Source: Bauldia sp. (lineage in GTDB: Bacteria > Pseudomonadota > Alphaproteobacteria > Rhizobiales > Kaistiaceae). From it: a stretch of DNA of 52,025 nucleotides. The notes under the pieces are model-generated. The model saw nothing but the letters and a program-made list of their open reading frames with translations. It did no database searches and was not told the DNA's origin. Shown piece after piece: positions 25,760 to 34,877 of the stretch (position 1 is the first letter of the stretch; each line of letters starts with the position of its first letter). A program made the position numbers and the translations under genes. The stretch lies in the NCBI RefSeq assembly GCF_020442045.1, contig NZ_JAGRLA010000170.1, positions 1 through 52,025 of the forward strand. The letters are read 5' to 3'.

Positions 25760-26764
25760 ATGAGTACTATCGCGAAGGTAGCGGAGAGGGCGGGCGTCTC
25801 GCGGACGACGGTTTCGCACGCGATCAATCACGCGGAGCGCGTGTCCGAGCCCCTGCGCCGCCGCGTCGAGGAGGCCATCAACGCCCTCGGCTATCGCCCG
25901 AACCCGCAGGCGCAGAGCCTGCGGACCGGGCGGACCAACCTGATCGCGGTGATGATCCCGGACATCCAGAACCCCTTCTACCAGGAGCTGGTGAAGGTCC
26001 TCCATTCCGAGCTCGAGAAGGCCAAGCGCGACACCCTGATCTTCGACACCGACGTCCCGGGCGGACATTCGGTGGAGCATGGCCGCGAGTACCTGCGCCA
26101 GATCCAGAACCGGCGGATCGATGGGCTGATCATCGCCGACTATTCGGTCCACGGGATGCACGAGGACCTCAAGCACCTGACGACCCCGGCGGTGTTCATG
26201 GGACGCCTGCCGAACCAGGCGATCGACTCGGTCGGCTTCGACGACGAGGGCGGCTGCTACGCGATGGGGCGCTACCTGGCCGAACAGGGACACCGGCGCG
26301 TGGCGCATGTCACCGGACCGCATTTCTTCGAGCGGGCGATGGCGAAGCGCGCGGCCTTCGAGCGGGGTTTCGCCGAGCATGGCGGCTCGCCCGACGAAAC
26401 CTTGCGGTTCGAGGGAAGCTACCTGGTGCCCTCCGGATACGAGGCCGTCGAGTGGCTGCTCGATATGCACGGCAAAAAGATGCCAAGCGCCATCTTCTTC
26501 GCCAACTCGCTGATGGCACGCGGCGGGCTGGCGGCGCTCTACGACCACAAGATCGAATCGCCGCGCGACATCGCGGTTGCGACCTTCGGCGATCTTGACC
26601 ACCTCGATTATGTTCGGCCGAGGCTGACGCGCGTGGGGTCCCGCCCCGCCCTGCTTGCGACGCGGGCGATGGAGATGCTGCGCGATCGCCTCGAGGGCCG
26701 CTGGAACGGAGAGGTTCGCTCCGAAACCCTGCCCTGCACGTTGAGGAGGTTCGATACCGCCTGA
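25760..26764 (+). CDS. LacI family transcriptional regulator
   Basis: A 334-residue LacI/GalR repressor. The N-terminal helix-turn-helix is IAKVAERAGVSRTTVSHAINH (4-24) with hinge helix YRPNPQAQSLRTGRTN. The periplasmic-binding-like sensor (about 60-330) opens LIAVMIPDIQNPFYQELVKVL and contains DGLIIADYSVHG. No clear Shine-Dalgarno lies before ATG 25760, and AT-rich CATATAGC sits just upstream, so a leaderless transcript is possible. It lies between the operator and the CUT1/GH172 operon, which it presumably represses together with itself and the divergent hydrolase. Confidence 0.95.
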   Translation: MSTIAKVAERAGVSRTTVSHAINHAERVSEPLRRRVEEAINALGYRPNPQAQSLRTGRTNLIAVMIPDIQNPFYQELVKVLHSELEKAKRDTLIFDTDVPGGHSVEHGREYLRQIQNRRIDGLIIADYSVHGMHEDLKHLTTPAVFMGRLPNQAIDSVGFDDEGGCYAMGRYLAEQGHRRVAHVTGPHFFERAMAKRAAFERGFAEHGGSPDETLRFEGSYLVPSGYEAVEWLLDMHGKKMPSAIFFANSLMARGGLAALYDHKIESPRDIAVATFGDLDHLDYVRPRLTRVGSRPALLATRAMEMLRDRLEGRWNGEVRSETLPCTLRRFDTA

Positions 26765-26841
26765 CGCAAGGCATGTCCCGGCGGCCGGAGAGTCCAGGGG
26801 CCCGCCACTTCTCAAGACAAAGAAAATGGGAGGAAACAAAG

Positions 26842-28182
26842 ATGAGTCTGGAGACCAAACTGCCCGCCGGCTGGAGCCGCAGGGCGATACTGAAGGGCGG
26901 AGCCGCGCTCGGCGCCGGCCTGGCCACCGCGCCGCTGCTTGGGCGGTCGGCATTCGCCGCGGACGAGCCGCTGCACTTCTGGCAGTTCTACGCACCGGGC
27001 GGCGACGTCAAGACCCAGGTCGACTGGTTCGTCAAGATGGCCGACGACTGGAACGCCCAGAGCGAGGCCAAGGTCCAGCTCGATTACATCGTCAACAACG
27101 ACTACATGAACGGCACCAAGCTGGCGACTGCCTTCGCCTCGGGCGAGGGTCCGGACATCTTTATCATCTCGCCGGGCGACTTCCTGCGCTACTACAACGG
27201 CGGGGTGCTGCTTGACCTCACCCCCTACATCACGCCGGAGGCCCAGGCCGACTTCCCGGACGGGGTCATTGCCAGCCGCAAGGTCGACGGCAATATCTAC
27301 GGCATCCCGATGGAGCTGGAGCCGATGGCCTTCTACTACTCGGTGAAGGCCTTCGAGGATGCAGGCCTCAACGAGAATGACGTGCCCGGGACCTGGGACG
27401 AACTGCTCGAGCTCGGAAAGAAGCTGACCACCTCCGACCGCTATGGCCTCCTCTTCGAGACCACCCCCGGCTACTACCAGAACTTCACCTGGTATCCCTT
27501 CATGTGGCAGGGCGGCGGCGAGTTCCAGACCGCGGACGGCAAGAGCGCCTTCGATTCGGAGGCTGTCGTCGGTGGTCTCAAGCTCTGGCAGGACACCATC
27601 AACATGGGCATCGCGCCGCGCCAGGTGAACAGCGGCGGCTGGGACATCGTCGCCAACCTCGGCGCCGGCTATTGCGCGATCCAGAACATGGGCATCTGGG
27701 GCATCTCGGCCATGGCGAACAATGCGCCGGATGTCCCCTATGGCATCTTCAAGCTGCCGATCCCCGATGGCGGCAAGTATGTCACCGTCGGCGGCGGCTG
27801 GGCCTTCGTCGCCAATGCCAGGGGCAAGAACCCGGAAGCCGCGGGCAAGTTCATCGCCTGGGCGCTGGCTTCGATGGACCCCGGTTCGATCCAGCGCGAA
27901 GTCGACTGGTGCACGGTGGCGAAGTCGGACATGCCGACCCGCACCAGCGCGCTGAAGCAGGGCGCGGAAGCCTTCAACAAGGGCAACCTCGGCATCTTCA
28001 CCCGGGACATCCTGCCCGGTGTGCGGGCCGAGCCGCGCCTGCCGCCGGAGGTCTACAAGATCATCTCCGACGCGATCCAGCAGACCCAGCTGGGCGGCGC
28101 CGATCCGCAGGCGACGGCAACCGCGGCGAGCCAGCAGCTCGACGCGTTCCTCGCCACCTACAAAGGCGCCCCGATGATGTGA
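26842..28182 (+). CDS. Tat-exported sugar ABC transporter substrate-binding protein
   Basis: A 446-residue extracellular solute-binding family 1 protein. The N-terminus has a twin-arginine signal, SRRAILKGGAALGAGLATAP, with cleavage near AFA-AD (about 35). The mature part begins EPLHFWQFYAPGGDVKTQ and contains DIFIISPGDFLRYY and GIPMELEPMAFYYSVKAFEDAG, typical of sugar or glycoside binders. ATG 26842 is preceded by a strong GGGAGGAAA. The longer frame from 26773 has no ribosome site. First gene of the CUT1 operon regulated by the neighbouring LacI protein. Confidence 0.94.
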   Translation: MSLETKLPAGWSRRAILKGGAALGAGLATAPLLGRSAFAADEPLHFWQFYAPGGDVKTQVDWFVKMADDWNAQSEAKVQLDYIVNNDYMNGTKLATAFASGEGPDIFIISPGDFLRYYNGGVLLDLTPYITPEAQADFPDGVIASRKVDGNIYGIPMELEPMAFYYSVKAFEDAGLNENDVPGTWDELLELGKKLTTSDRYGLLFETTPGYYQNFTWYPFMWQGGGEFQTADGKSAFDSEAVVGGLKLWQDTINMGIAPRQVNSGGWDIVANLGAGYCAIQNMGIWGISAMANNAPDVPYGIFKLPIPDGGKYVTVGGGWAFVANARGKNPEAAGKFIAWALASMDPGSIQREVDWCTVAKSDMPTRTSALKQGAEAFNKGNLGIFTRDILPGVRAEPRLPPEVYKIISDAIQQTQLGGADPQATATAASQQLDAFLATYKGAPMM

Positions 28183-28189
28183 GCCTGGC

Positions 28190-28226
28190 GTCCGGCCTGT
28201 CCGCATCGTCGCGGGAAGGGCCGGAC
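28190..28226 (+). other. Intercistronic inverted repeat after the binding-protein gene
   Basis: GTCCGGCC (28190-28197) and GGCCGGAC (28219-28226) are exact complements with a 21-base loop, 8 bases after the binding-protein stop. There is no T tract. It probably stabilises the upstream message or dampens read-through to the permeases. Confidence 0.5.
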
Positions 28227-28310
28227 ACCCTCGCCCTGGTCCCTCCGCACCGGAGACCGGGGGGGCGCCCGTACAACGTCGCCCGGGACACCCGCTCCGT
28301 TGATGGCCCC

Positions 28311-29270
28311 ATGCCGATGACGATCGAACAGACGCATCAAGCGCGGCCAGGCGCACGGAGCGAGCGAGCCGGTCGCCGGGGCATGAGCGCACGCCATCGC
28401 GAGATGATAGCCGGCTACCTTTTCATCCTGCCCGATTTCCTGGGCCTGTTGATCTTCGTCGGCCTGCCGATGCTGCTGGCGCTGTTCATCGGCTTTTTCG
28501 ACGTCAACGGTTTCGGGGCTTTCGAATTCGTCGGCCTCGACAACTACAGGCGGATGATGGTCGACCCGCTGTTCTGGCAGTGCCTGCGGGTAACCGGCCT
28601 TTATACGGTGCTGCTCGTACCGGGACTTTATTTCTGCGGGCTGGGGCTGGCGCTCCTCGTGCGACGGACCAACCGGTTCAACACGGTCATGCGGTCGATG
28701 TTCTTCGCGCCGCAGATGGTCAGCCTGGTCGTCATCGCCGTGATCTGGCAGCTGATGAGCTCCGACAAGGTCGGGATCGTCGCCCGCCTGTTCACCGCCA
28801 TCGGCCTGCCGGGCGTTTCGATACTCGGCGACCCGAGCATCGCTCTCTACACGGTGGTGTTCATCACCGTCTGGTTCCTGATGGGCTTCTACATGCTCAT
28901 CTTCCTGGGCGGCCTCCAGGATATCCCCAACGAGTATTACGAGGCGGCGCGAATCGACGGAGCGACCGCCATCCAGAGCTTCTGGCACATCACCCTGCCG
29001 ATGCTGCGGCCGACCAGCTTCTTCGTGCTGCTCGTCTCGCTTGTCGCCGCCGTGGCGGGGCAGCAGGCCTTCGACCTGATCTACGTGATGACCAAGGGTG
29101 GCCCCGCCAATTCGACCCAGGTGATCATCGTCTACATCTACCAGCAGGCCTTCCAGTACAGCTCGTTCGGCTACGCAGCGGCGATCGCCTCGATCCTCGT
29201 CGTCATCCTGCTGGCTGCGACCAGCATCCTCTTCGTCCTGACGCGCGGCGGACGCTTCCACCATGAATAG
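28311..29270 (+). CDS. Sugar ABC transporter permease (MalF-like)
   Basis: A 319-residue inner-membrane protein with six hydrophobic segments starting IAGYLFILPDFLGLLIFVGL. The EAA loop reads YYEAARIDGATAIQSFWHITLPMLRP. The start is uncertain: ATG 28311, 28317 and 28383 are all in frame and none has a strong ribosome site; 28383 would remove a polar 24-residue leader and is a good alternative. It overlaps the next permease by 8 bases. No ATPase gene is in this operon. Confidence 0.9.
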   Translation: MPMTIEQTHQARPGARSERAGRRGMSARHREMIAGYLFILPDFLGLLIFVGLPMLLALFIGFFDVNGFGAFEFVGLDNYRRMMVDPLFWQCLRVTGLYTVLLVPGLYFCGLGLALLVRRTNRFNTVMRSMFFAPQMVSLVVIAVIWQLMSSDKVGIVARLFTAIGLPGVSILGDPSIALYTVVFITVWFLMGFYMLIFLGGLQDIPNEYYEAARIDGATAIQSFWHITLPMLRPTSFFVLLVSLVAAVAGQQAFDLIYVMTKGGPANSTQVIIVYIYQQAFQYSSFGYAAAIASILVVILLAATSILFVLTRGGRFHHE

Positions 29271-30102
29271 CGAATCGCTCGTCACGCGCCGGCAGGTGAA
29301 CCTCGTCCGGCTCGTCTGGATGGCGATCGCGCTGATCCTGGCGCTGATGACCATCTTCCCGCTTTTCTGGATGGTCTCGATCGCCTTCAAGACGCCGACC
29401 GAGGTATTCCAGCCGGCCCTGCTGCCCAAGGCGCCGAACTGGGACAACTTCCTTTACGTGCTGACCGAGGTGCCGTTCATCCGCTATCTCGGTAACACCA
29501 CCTTCGTCGCCGGGGTGGTGACCGTCGTGGCATTGTTCTTCCATACGATGGCCGGCTACGCGCTTGCACGGCTTCGCTTTCCCGGCCGCGAAACGCTCTT
29601 CATCCTGATGTTCTCGACGTTCCTGGTTTCACTGCCGGTGATCATCGTGCCGCTCTTCATCATGGTCCGCACGATGGGGATGCTGAACACCTATGCCGGC
29701 CTGATCATCCCGTCGATTTTCAACGCGTTCGGAATCTTCCTGCTCCGCCAGTATTACCTGTCGCTGCCGCGCGAGATCGAGGAGGCGGCGGTGATCGACG
29801 GCGCCGGCTACTGGCGCATCTACTGGAGCGTCATCCTGCCGCTGAGCCGGCCGATCATCGCATCGCTGGCGATCCTGTTCTTCCTCGCCAACTGGAATTC
29901 GTTCCTGTGGCCGCTGACCGTCACCGGCGACGACCGGTTGTGGATGGTGCAGGTCGGCATCTCGAATTTCCGCAGCCAGTATTCGGCTTCCTGGACCTAC
30001 ATCATGGCCGCCTCGACAATCGTCGCGGCGCCGATGCTCATCCTTTTCGTGATCTTCCAGCGGCAGATCATGGAATCCATCAAGACCAGCGGTCTCAAAT
30101 AG
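29263..30102 (+). CDS. Sugar ABC transporter permease (MalG-like)
   Basis: A 279-residue inner-membrane permease. Its N-terminal helix LVWMAIALILALMTIFPLFW precedes MVSIAFKTPTEVFQPALLP, and the EAA loop reads IEEAAVIDGAGYWRIYWSVILPLSRP. It ends QRQIMESIKTSGLK, as usual for MalG-type subunits. The start lies inside the upstream permease gene, so translation is coupled. The GH172 gene follows 33 bases downstream. Confidence 0.94.
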   Translation: MNSESLVTRRQVNLVRLVWMAIALILALMTIFPLFWMVSIAFKTPTEVFQPALLPKAPNWDNFLYVLTEVPFIRYLGNTTFVAGVVTVVALFFHTMAGYALARLRFPGRETLFILMFSTFLVSLPVIIVPLFIMVRTMGMLNTYAGLIIPSIFNAFGIFLLRQYYLSLPREIEEAAVIDGAGYWRIYWSVILPLSRPIIASLAILFFLANWNSFLWPLTVTGDDRLWMVQVGISNFRSQYSASWTYIMAASTIVAAPMLILFVIFQRQIMESIKTSGLK

Positions 30103-30135
30103 CCGCTTCCTCTACCCAACCAACGGACATCTTTC

Positions 30136-31281
30136 ATGAGCAGCTTCAACGGTCTCGGCGTCAATCTCTCCAACCTCTACCGCCTCTCGGACGCAACCAC
30201 GCGATCGATCTCGCCGGAAAACTTCACCGGCGAAAAAGGAAAAGGCGGGATGGCGACCGAGGGCACCGGCGCGATTCACGCCCGTGGGCTCGGTAACGAC
30301 GGCGGCGTCCAGGGGTGGAAGGTTTCGCCCTCGATCCGGATCGAACCGGGCGAGACGCGGGTGCTGGGCGAAATCAAGGGCGCGGGAGCGATCCAGCAGA
30401 TCTGGCTGACCTCGGCGAACCTCCGGTGGCGCGACATGATCCTGCGCATCTACTGGGACGACCAGGAGCAGCCGTCGGTCGAATGCCCCGTGGGCGATTT
30501 CTTCTGCAGCGGCTGGAACCGGTTCGCCCAGGTGAGTTCGCTCGCCGTCTGCGTCAATCCCGGTCGCGCCTTCAACTGCTACTGGGAGATGCCCTTCCGC
30601 AAGGCGGCGCGGATCACCATCGAGAACCGCGACCCCGAGAGCCACGGCATCATCTACTATCAGGTCAACTACACGCTCACCGACGTGCCCGACGACGCGG
30701 CGTATTTCCATGCGCAATTCCGCCGGACCAATCCGCTCCCCTACAAGGCCGACTACACGATCGTCGACGGTATCGTCGGCCGCGGCCACTATGTCGGCAC
30801 CTATATGGCCTGGGGGGTCAACAACTCCGGCTGGTGGGGCGAAGGCGAGATCAAGTTCTTCATGGACGGCGACCGCGCCTTCCCGACCATCTGCGGCACC
30901 GGCACCGAAGACTATTTCTGCGGCGCCTACAACTTCGACGGGGGCGTCGTCGACGACACGATGGACAGCCGCTACCGGGAATTCACCACCCCCTATGCAG
31001 GCCTGCCCCAGGTCATCCGCCCTGACGGAACCTACGACAGCCAGCAGCGCTTCGGCATGTATCGCTGGCACCTCACCGATCCGATCCGGTTCGAGAGCGA
31101 CCTGAGGGTCACGATCCAGGCGCTCGGCTGGCGGACGCAGACGCCGGAGCGCACCCACGCGCAGGCCCGCCGCTACCTGCCACTGCAGGACGACATCGCC
31201 TCCGTTGCCTTCTGGTACCAGACGCTGCCGACCCCGCCGTTCGCGTCCTTGCCCGACCGGGACTATCTCGAAGTCATCTGA
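30136..31281 (+). CDS. Glycoside hydrolase family 172 (formerly DUF2961) protein
   Basis: A 381-residue protein without a signal peptide, the usual GH172 length. Diagnostic blocks are SPSIRIEPGETRVLGEIKG, IQQIWLTS, CPVGDFFCSG (117-126), GEGEIKFFMDGD (235-246) and GTGTEDYFCGAYNF (254-267). The two acidic blocks, E236/E238 and E258 about 20 residues apart, match the spacing of the catalytic glutamates in characterised members, which act on alpha-D-fructofuranosides or alpha-D-arabinofuranosides. Being cytoplasmic and last in a CUT1 operon, it probably cleaves an imported furanoside oligosaccharide. The precise sugar is inferred only at this level. Confidence 0.88.
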   Translation: MSSFNGLGVNLSNLYRLSDATTRSISPENFTGEKGKGGMATEGTGAIHARGLGNDGGVQGWKVSPSIRIEPGETRVLGEIKGAGAIQQIWLTSANLRWRDMILRIYWDDQEQPSVECPVGDFFCSGWNRFAQVSSLAVCVNPGRAFNCYWEMPFRKAARITIENRDPESHGIIYYQVNYTLTDVPDDAAYFHAQFRRTNPLPYKADYTIVDGIVGRGHYVGTYMAWGVNNSGWWGEGEIKFFMDGDRAFPTICGTGTEDYFCGAYNFDGGVVDDTMDSRYREFTTPYAGLPQVIRPDGTYDSQQRFGMYRWHLTDPIRFESDLRVTIQALGWRTQTPERTHAQARRYLPLQDDIASVAFWYQTLPTPPFASLPDRDYLEVI

Positions 31282-31432
31282 GCTGGTTTTCGGCCGCCAA
31301 TTTTATCGTCTCCGGCCGGCCGCCGAGGACCCGTGTGCTTCAACAATCGTTTCGGGGCTTCGGGAGGCGGGGCGGCCCGTCCCGAGAGTGACGGCTGCCG
31401 GTCTATTCCGGAGACGAGCACGTATAAGATCG

Positions 31433-32287
31433 TTACAGAGGCCGCTCCGTTCCCGTCATGTGGACGGTGAGCGATGCCATGCCGAGGCGTGCCGCCTCTG
31501 CTGGCGGCTTCTGCCAGAGTGCCTCATTCAGCAGCTCGAGGACCCAGTATCCGTTGTATCCAGTGCTCATGATTGCGTCGCGATAGGCGTCCAGCGGCAA
31601 CACCCCATCGCCGGGTAGGACCCGATCGCCGTCGCCCAGTTCGTGTCGGGGCATTCCGTTCACGTCCGTCACGTGAACGTCGACGATCTCAGTGCCGGGA
31701 ACTGCAGCCAGTTCGGCGACGGTGCCGCCGCTCCGGTAGTGATGGAAGTAGTCGATGTTGATCCCGATGCTGTCGCTGCCCACGCGATCGACGATCCGGC
31801 GTGCCTCTTCGAGCGACGACAGGACAAAGGGCCCGATCGGCTCGTCCAGGCTCATGAACTCGAGCCCGATTCGCATGTCTGCCTCTGCCGCCATGGCGGC
31901 GGCGACCCGCAAGTTGCGGATCGCGCCTGGCATCCAATCGTCTTCGGTGATCCACTTGGCTGAATCCGCTCCGATTCCGATCTGCTTTATTCCGAGCGTT
32001 CGACACAATGCGAGCTGTTCGCGTAGAGCTTCGACATACGTCTCGAATGACTCTCCGCGTGAGAGGAGCAGAGCGGGGCCCGACGGCGCCAGGCCAATGG
32101 CGCCATTCGGTGTCAGACCCGACTGTTCGAGGAGGCGTTTCATCTCCTCGATTGAATGGGTCGCGAGATAGCGGCCGACTTTCTCCAGCGATAGCTCGAC
32201 GGCCGTAAAGCCCGCGGCGGAGAAGGCGGCCACGTCATCTTCCAGCGAACTGGGCAGGGTGGTGATTTCCGAGATCGACAGTTTCAT
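31433..32287 (-). CDS. Sugar phosphate isomerase/epimerase family protein (TIM barrel)
   Basis: A 284-residue AP-endonuclease-2-type TIM barrel. Alternating strands carry acidic and His metal ligands: GFTAVELSLEKV, DMRIGLEFMSLDEP (Glu), INIDYFHHYRSGG (Asp/His) and IVDVHVTDVNG (His/Asp), then GYNGYWVLELLNE (Glu). That is the xylose-isomerase-like pattern for a divalent metal. Last gene of the minus-strand Dpp-type operon, 36 bases after the second ATPase. It likely isomerises or epimerises, or acts as a keto-sugar dehydratase on, the transported compound. A second, different family member is at 37764-38687. Confidence 0.9.
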   Translation of the reverse strand: MKLSISEITTLPSSLEDDVAAFSAAGFTAVELSLEKVGRYLATHSIEEMKRLLEQSGLTPNGAIGLAPSGPALLLSRGESFETYVEALREQLALCRTLGIKQIGIGADSAKWITEDDWMPGAIRNLRVAAAMAAEADMRIGLEFMSLDEPIGPFVLSSLEEARRIVDRVGSDSIGINIDYFHHYRSGGTVAELAAVPGTEIVDVHVTDVNGMPRHELGDGDRVLPGDGVLPLDAYRDAIMSTGYNGYWVLELLNEALWQKPPAEAARLGMASLTVHMTGTERPL

Positions 32288-32323
32288 TCGGATTGGCTTT
32301 CGCTGATCAAGAGGAAGTGTGGC

Positions 32324-33151
32324 TCAGGACGCAGTCGGTACGCTCTCCTGCCCCCAACGCTGGTCGGGGTCCGGCACGGGAACCGAGGTGACGAGGAGGC
32401 GCGTGTAGTCGTCCTGCGGGTTGTCGACGATTTCTTGAGGATCGCCACGTTCGACGATCCTGCCGCGGTGAGCGATCAGAAGCTCGTCGCTGATCTGAAG
32501 CGCAGTCGAGAGATCGTGGGTGATGTACAGAATGTTGATGCCGTCGCGAACCTTGAGGTCGACCAGGTGACGGAGCACCAGAACCCGCAGAGACGCGTCG
32601 ATCATCGATACCGGCTCGTCGGCGACGATAAGCTCCGGCGAAAACAGCATGGCGCGCGCGATCGAAACACGCTGCAACTGGCCACCGCTCATCTGGTGCG
32701 GATATCGTTCAAGCACCTGTCCGGGATCGAGCCTGACCTTCTCTAGCGCCTGTTCCATCAGCCTCTTGCCTTCACGGCTGCGGGGAGCGACCCCGAGTTG
32801 GCGCAGCGCGAGATGCAACGGATGTGAAACCCCATAGAACGGATTGAATGTCTCAAACGGGTTTTGCAGCACCGCCTGGACCTTGTGGCGAAAGCGTCTG
32901 AAGTCCGCCCGATTCAGATCCGGCAGCGCAATTCCTTTATAGAGAACTTCCCCGGTTGTCGGCTTCAGAAAGCCAAGAGCCATGAGTGCCAGCGTAGTTT
33001 TGCCGCAGCCGCTTTCTCCAGCGATTGTGATCAGCCGCGCCCCGTCCGAGGGAAAGCTGAGGGACATGTCGACAACGGCGGGACGCGCGTGCCTGCCGCT
33101 GCCAAACGTCTTGCCGGCCTGTTCGATCGCAAGGAGGTCGGTGCTCATCAT
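32324..33151 (-). CDS. Dipeptide/oligopeptide-type ABC transporter ATPase (DppF/OppF-like)
   Basis: A 275-residue nucleotide-binding subunit. Walker A is AGESGCGKTT, the Q-loop region is VLQNPFETFNP, the signature is MSGGQLQRVSIARA, and Walker B is LIVADEPVSMIDAS. The C-terminal tail is YTRLLVTSVPVPDP as in Opp/Dpp ATPases. Two adjacent ATG codons exist; the first (33151) overlaps the upstream ATPase stop as ATGA. It pairs with the DppD-like subunit and the two permeases, so this is the one transporter in the window with its own ATPases. Confidence 0.94.
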   Translation of the reverse strand: MMSTDLLAIEQAGKTFGSGRHARPAVVDMSLSFPSDGARLITIAGESGCGKTTLALMALGFLKPTTGEVLYKGIALPDLNRADFRRFRHKVQAVLQNPFETFNPFYGVSHPLHLALRQLGVAPRSREGKRLMEQALEKVRLDPGQVLERYPHQMSGGQLQRVSIARAMLFSPELIVADEPVSMIDASLRVLVLRHLVDLKVRDGINILYITHDLSTALQISDELLIAHRGRIVERGDPQEIVDNPQDDYTRLLVTSVPVPDPDQRWGQESVPTAS

Positions 33152-34044
33152 TGCGTCTCGCAGCGGGCCTGGTGATTGGGCCCGACAAGACGCATCGGAA
33201 TCGACCGGTCGCTCCAGTGCTGGCGGTCTGCCTCGCTCGGGAATGTCGCCTCGGGGAGGTCGCTGCGCACCCGGATCGAGGGGACCGCCTGAAGCAGGCG
33301 CCGGGCATAGGGATGTGCGGGCTCTTTGAAGATAGCTCTGGCCGGACCGTACTCGACGAGCTGTCCGGCGAACAGAATGCCTATGCGGTCCGCCACCTGT
33401 GCCATTACTGCCAGATCGTGGCCAACGAGCAGAATGGCGGTGCCGAACTTGTCGCGCAGCTCAAGCAGCGTCTGCAGCACCAATCGCTGTGACACGACGT
33501 CAAGGGCACTGGTTGGTTCGTCGGCCACCACCAGCTGTGGCTGGAACAGCATTGCCATCGCGATGCAGACCCGCTGGCGCATGCCGCCACTGAGCTGGTG
33601 CGGATAGCACCGCAGAACGGCGGGCTCCAGACGTACCGCAGTGAGCACGTCGATGACCTTCTGCATCCACTCGCCGGCCAGTGCCACGCCGTAGTGATCC
33701 GCGACCATGTCACCAAACTGGGCACCGATGCGGCGCACCGGATTCAGGATGTTGAGGGCCGCCTGGGGCACATAGGCGATCTGTTTCCATCGGATCGCTC
33801 GCCAGGCCTGCGGCTGCACCGGGTAGAGCGGCACTCCGTTGAGAGCGATATTGCCCTCAAGGATGTTTGCCCCTGCGGGCAAGTCGTTGAGCACGGCCCT
33901 GCTGAGCGTCGACTTTCCGCCGCCGGATTCGCCGACCAATCCGACAAGCTCGCCGGCGCGCATGTCGAGATCGATCGGGCCCAGCACGGGGGGAGCATCG
34001 CCGTACCCAACGACCAGCCCGCGAATCTCGAGCAGCGCCGTCAC
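33148..34044 (-). CDS. Dipeptide/oligopeptide-type ABC transporter ATPase (DppD/OppD-like)
   Basis: A 298-residue nucleotide-binding subunit. Walker A is GESGGGKST, the signature LSGGMRQRVCIAMA, Walker B LVVADEPTSALD, followed by the switch His in LLVGHDLAVMAQ. The C-terminal region EPAHPYARRLLQAVP is the oligopeptide-transporter tail. I chose GTG 34044 because it overlaps the permease stop as GTGA and begins the domain with TALLEIRGLVVGYG; the longer frame upstream is the permease read out of frame. Confidence 0.93.
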   Translation of the reverse strand: MTALLEIRGLVVGYGDAPPVLGPIDLDMRAGELVGLVGESGGGKSTLSRAVLNDLPAGANILEGNIALNGVPLYPVQPQAWRAIRWKQIAYVPQAALNILNPVRRIGAQFGDMVADHYGVALAGEWMQKVIDVLTAVRLEPAVLRCYPHQLSGGMRQRVCIAMAMLFQPQLVVADEPTSALDVVSQRLVLQTLLELRDKFGTAILLVGHDLAVMAQVADRIGILFAGQLVEYGPARAIFKEPAHPYARRLLQAVPSIRVRSDLPEATFPSEADRQHWSDRSIPMRLVGPNHQARCETQ

Positions 34045-34877
34045 GTTGTCGCTCCCAAGGCGCGCGGATTGGCGATCGAATCGAGAGCCTTGCCGATGAA
34101 GAAGAGGCCTTGGAACAGGCACACAAGTACGATGACAGGCGGCGCCCACCACCACCACATGCCGCGCCACATGGCGGTGTAGTAGAGCGCCTCGAAGATC
34201 GTGTTGCCGAGGGTTATCGTCTGGCGCGGTCCGAGTCCGAGGACCTCCAGGCCGATCGTGGCGGCCGTTGCCGTTACCACGGCGTTGACGAAGATCGCCG
34301 AGAGAAACGGGATGAGGTTCGGCAGCAGCTCGAGTGCGATGATCCGGAATCCACCGAGTCCGGACAACTTGGCGATTCTGACGAACTCGCGCTCGCGCAG
34401 GGTAAGCACCTGCGCTCTGACCACCCGGGCCGGCCCCATCCACGCCGTCAGTGCGATGATGAATCCCATTGCCGATAGGGAGACAACCGGGAAGGAGGCA
34501 CCGATCAAGATCAGGACCGCCAGCGTGGGGATGGTAAGCGCAACGTCTACCGCGGTGCGGATAACCCCATCGACCACACCGCCGAAATAGCCCGCAGTCA
34601 TACCCAGTATGGTGCCGATGATCACCGCGACGCCGCCGCCGAGCAGCGAGACGAATAGGGTTGCCGGTATCGCTGCCGCCATGACGGCAAGCATGTCGCG
34701 GCCCTGCGACTGGGTGCCGAGCGGATGAGCGGCGTCCGGCGGCAGGTTGGGCACAGCGCTAAACATGGCTGTACTGTCGGGGCTGACCAGGACGTGTCCG
34801 GCAACGACGGTGAGGAGAACGCCGCCCAGAAAGGTCGCCCCGATGATCAGGGGCACGGTTGCCGGGCGACGCCTCAT
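34041..34877 (-). CDS. Dipeptide-type ABC transporter permease (DppC-like)
   Basis: A 278-residue inner-membrane permease. After the first helix it has PDAAHPLGTQSQGRDMLA, the hallmark HPLGTDxxGRD-type segment of DppC/OppC proteins. The EAA loop region is LREREFVRIAKLSGLGGFRIIALELLPN, and the C-terminus reads KALDSIANPRALG. The start overlaps the DppB-like stop (ATGA), and the stop overlaps the DppD-like GTG. Confidence 0.94.
   Translation of the reverse strand: MRRRPATVPLIIGATFLGGVLLTVVAGHVLVSPDSTAMFSAVPNLPPDAAHPLGTQSQGRDMLAVMAAAIPATLFVSLLGGGVAVIIGTILGMTAGYFGGVVDGVIRTAVDVALTIPTLAVLILIGASFPVVSLSAMGFIIALTAWMGPARVVRAQVLTLREREFVRIAKLSGLGGFRIIALELLPNLIPFLSAIFVNAVVTATAATIGLEVLGLGPRQTITLGNTIFEALYYTAMWRGMWWWWAPPVIVLVCLFQGLFFIGKALDSIANPRALGATT

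Noticed and set aside
25631..26995. N-terminal 455-residue extension of the ADP-ribosylglycohydrolase reading frame
   Set aside because: It lies antisense to the well-supported LacI gene, is rich in Arg/Pro/His low-order sequence and crosses the operator; the ATG at 25630 begins the recognisable domain.
26812..28392. 526-codon minus-strand open frame opposite the Tat binding protein
   Set aside because: The plus-strand gene has a signal peptide, ribosome site and family motifs; the antisense frame has none.
31306..31417. 10-bp inverted repeat TCGTCTCCGG ... CCGGAGACGA between the GH172 and isomerase genes
   Set aside because: The arms are 92 bases apart with no gene, target duplication or transposase between them; it could be chance or a weak bidirectional terminator, and I cannot support a mobile element.
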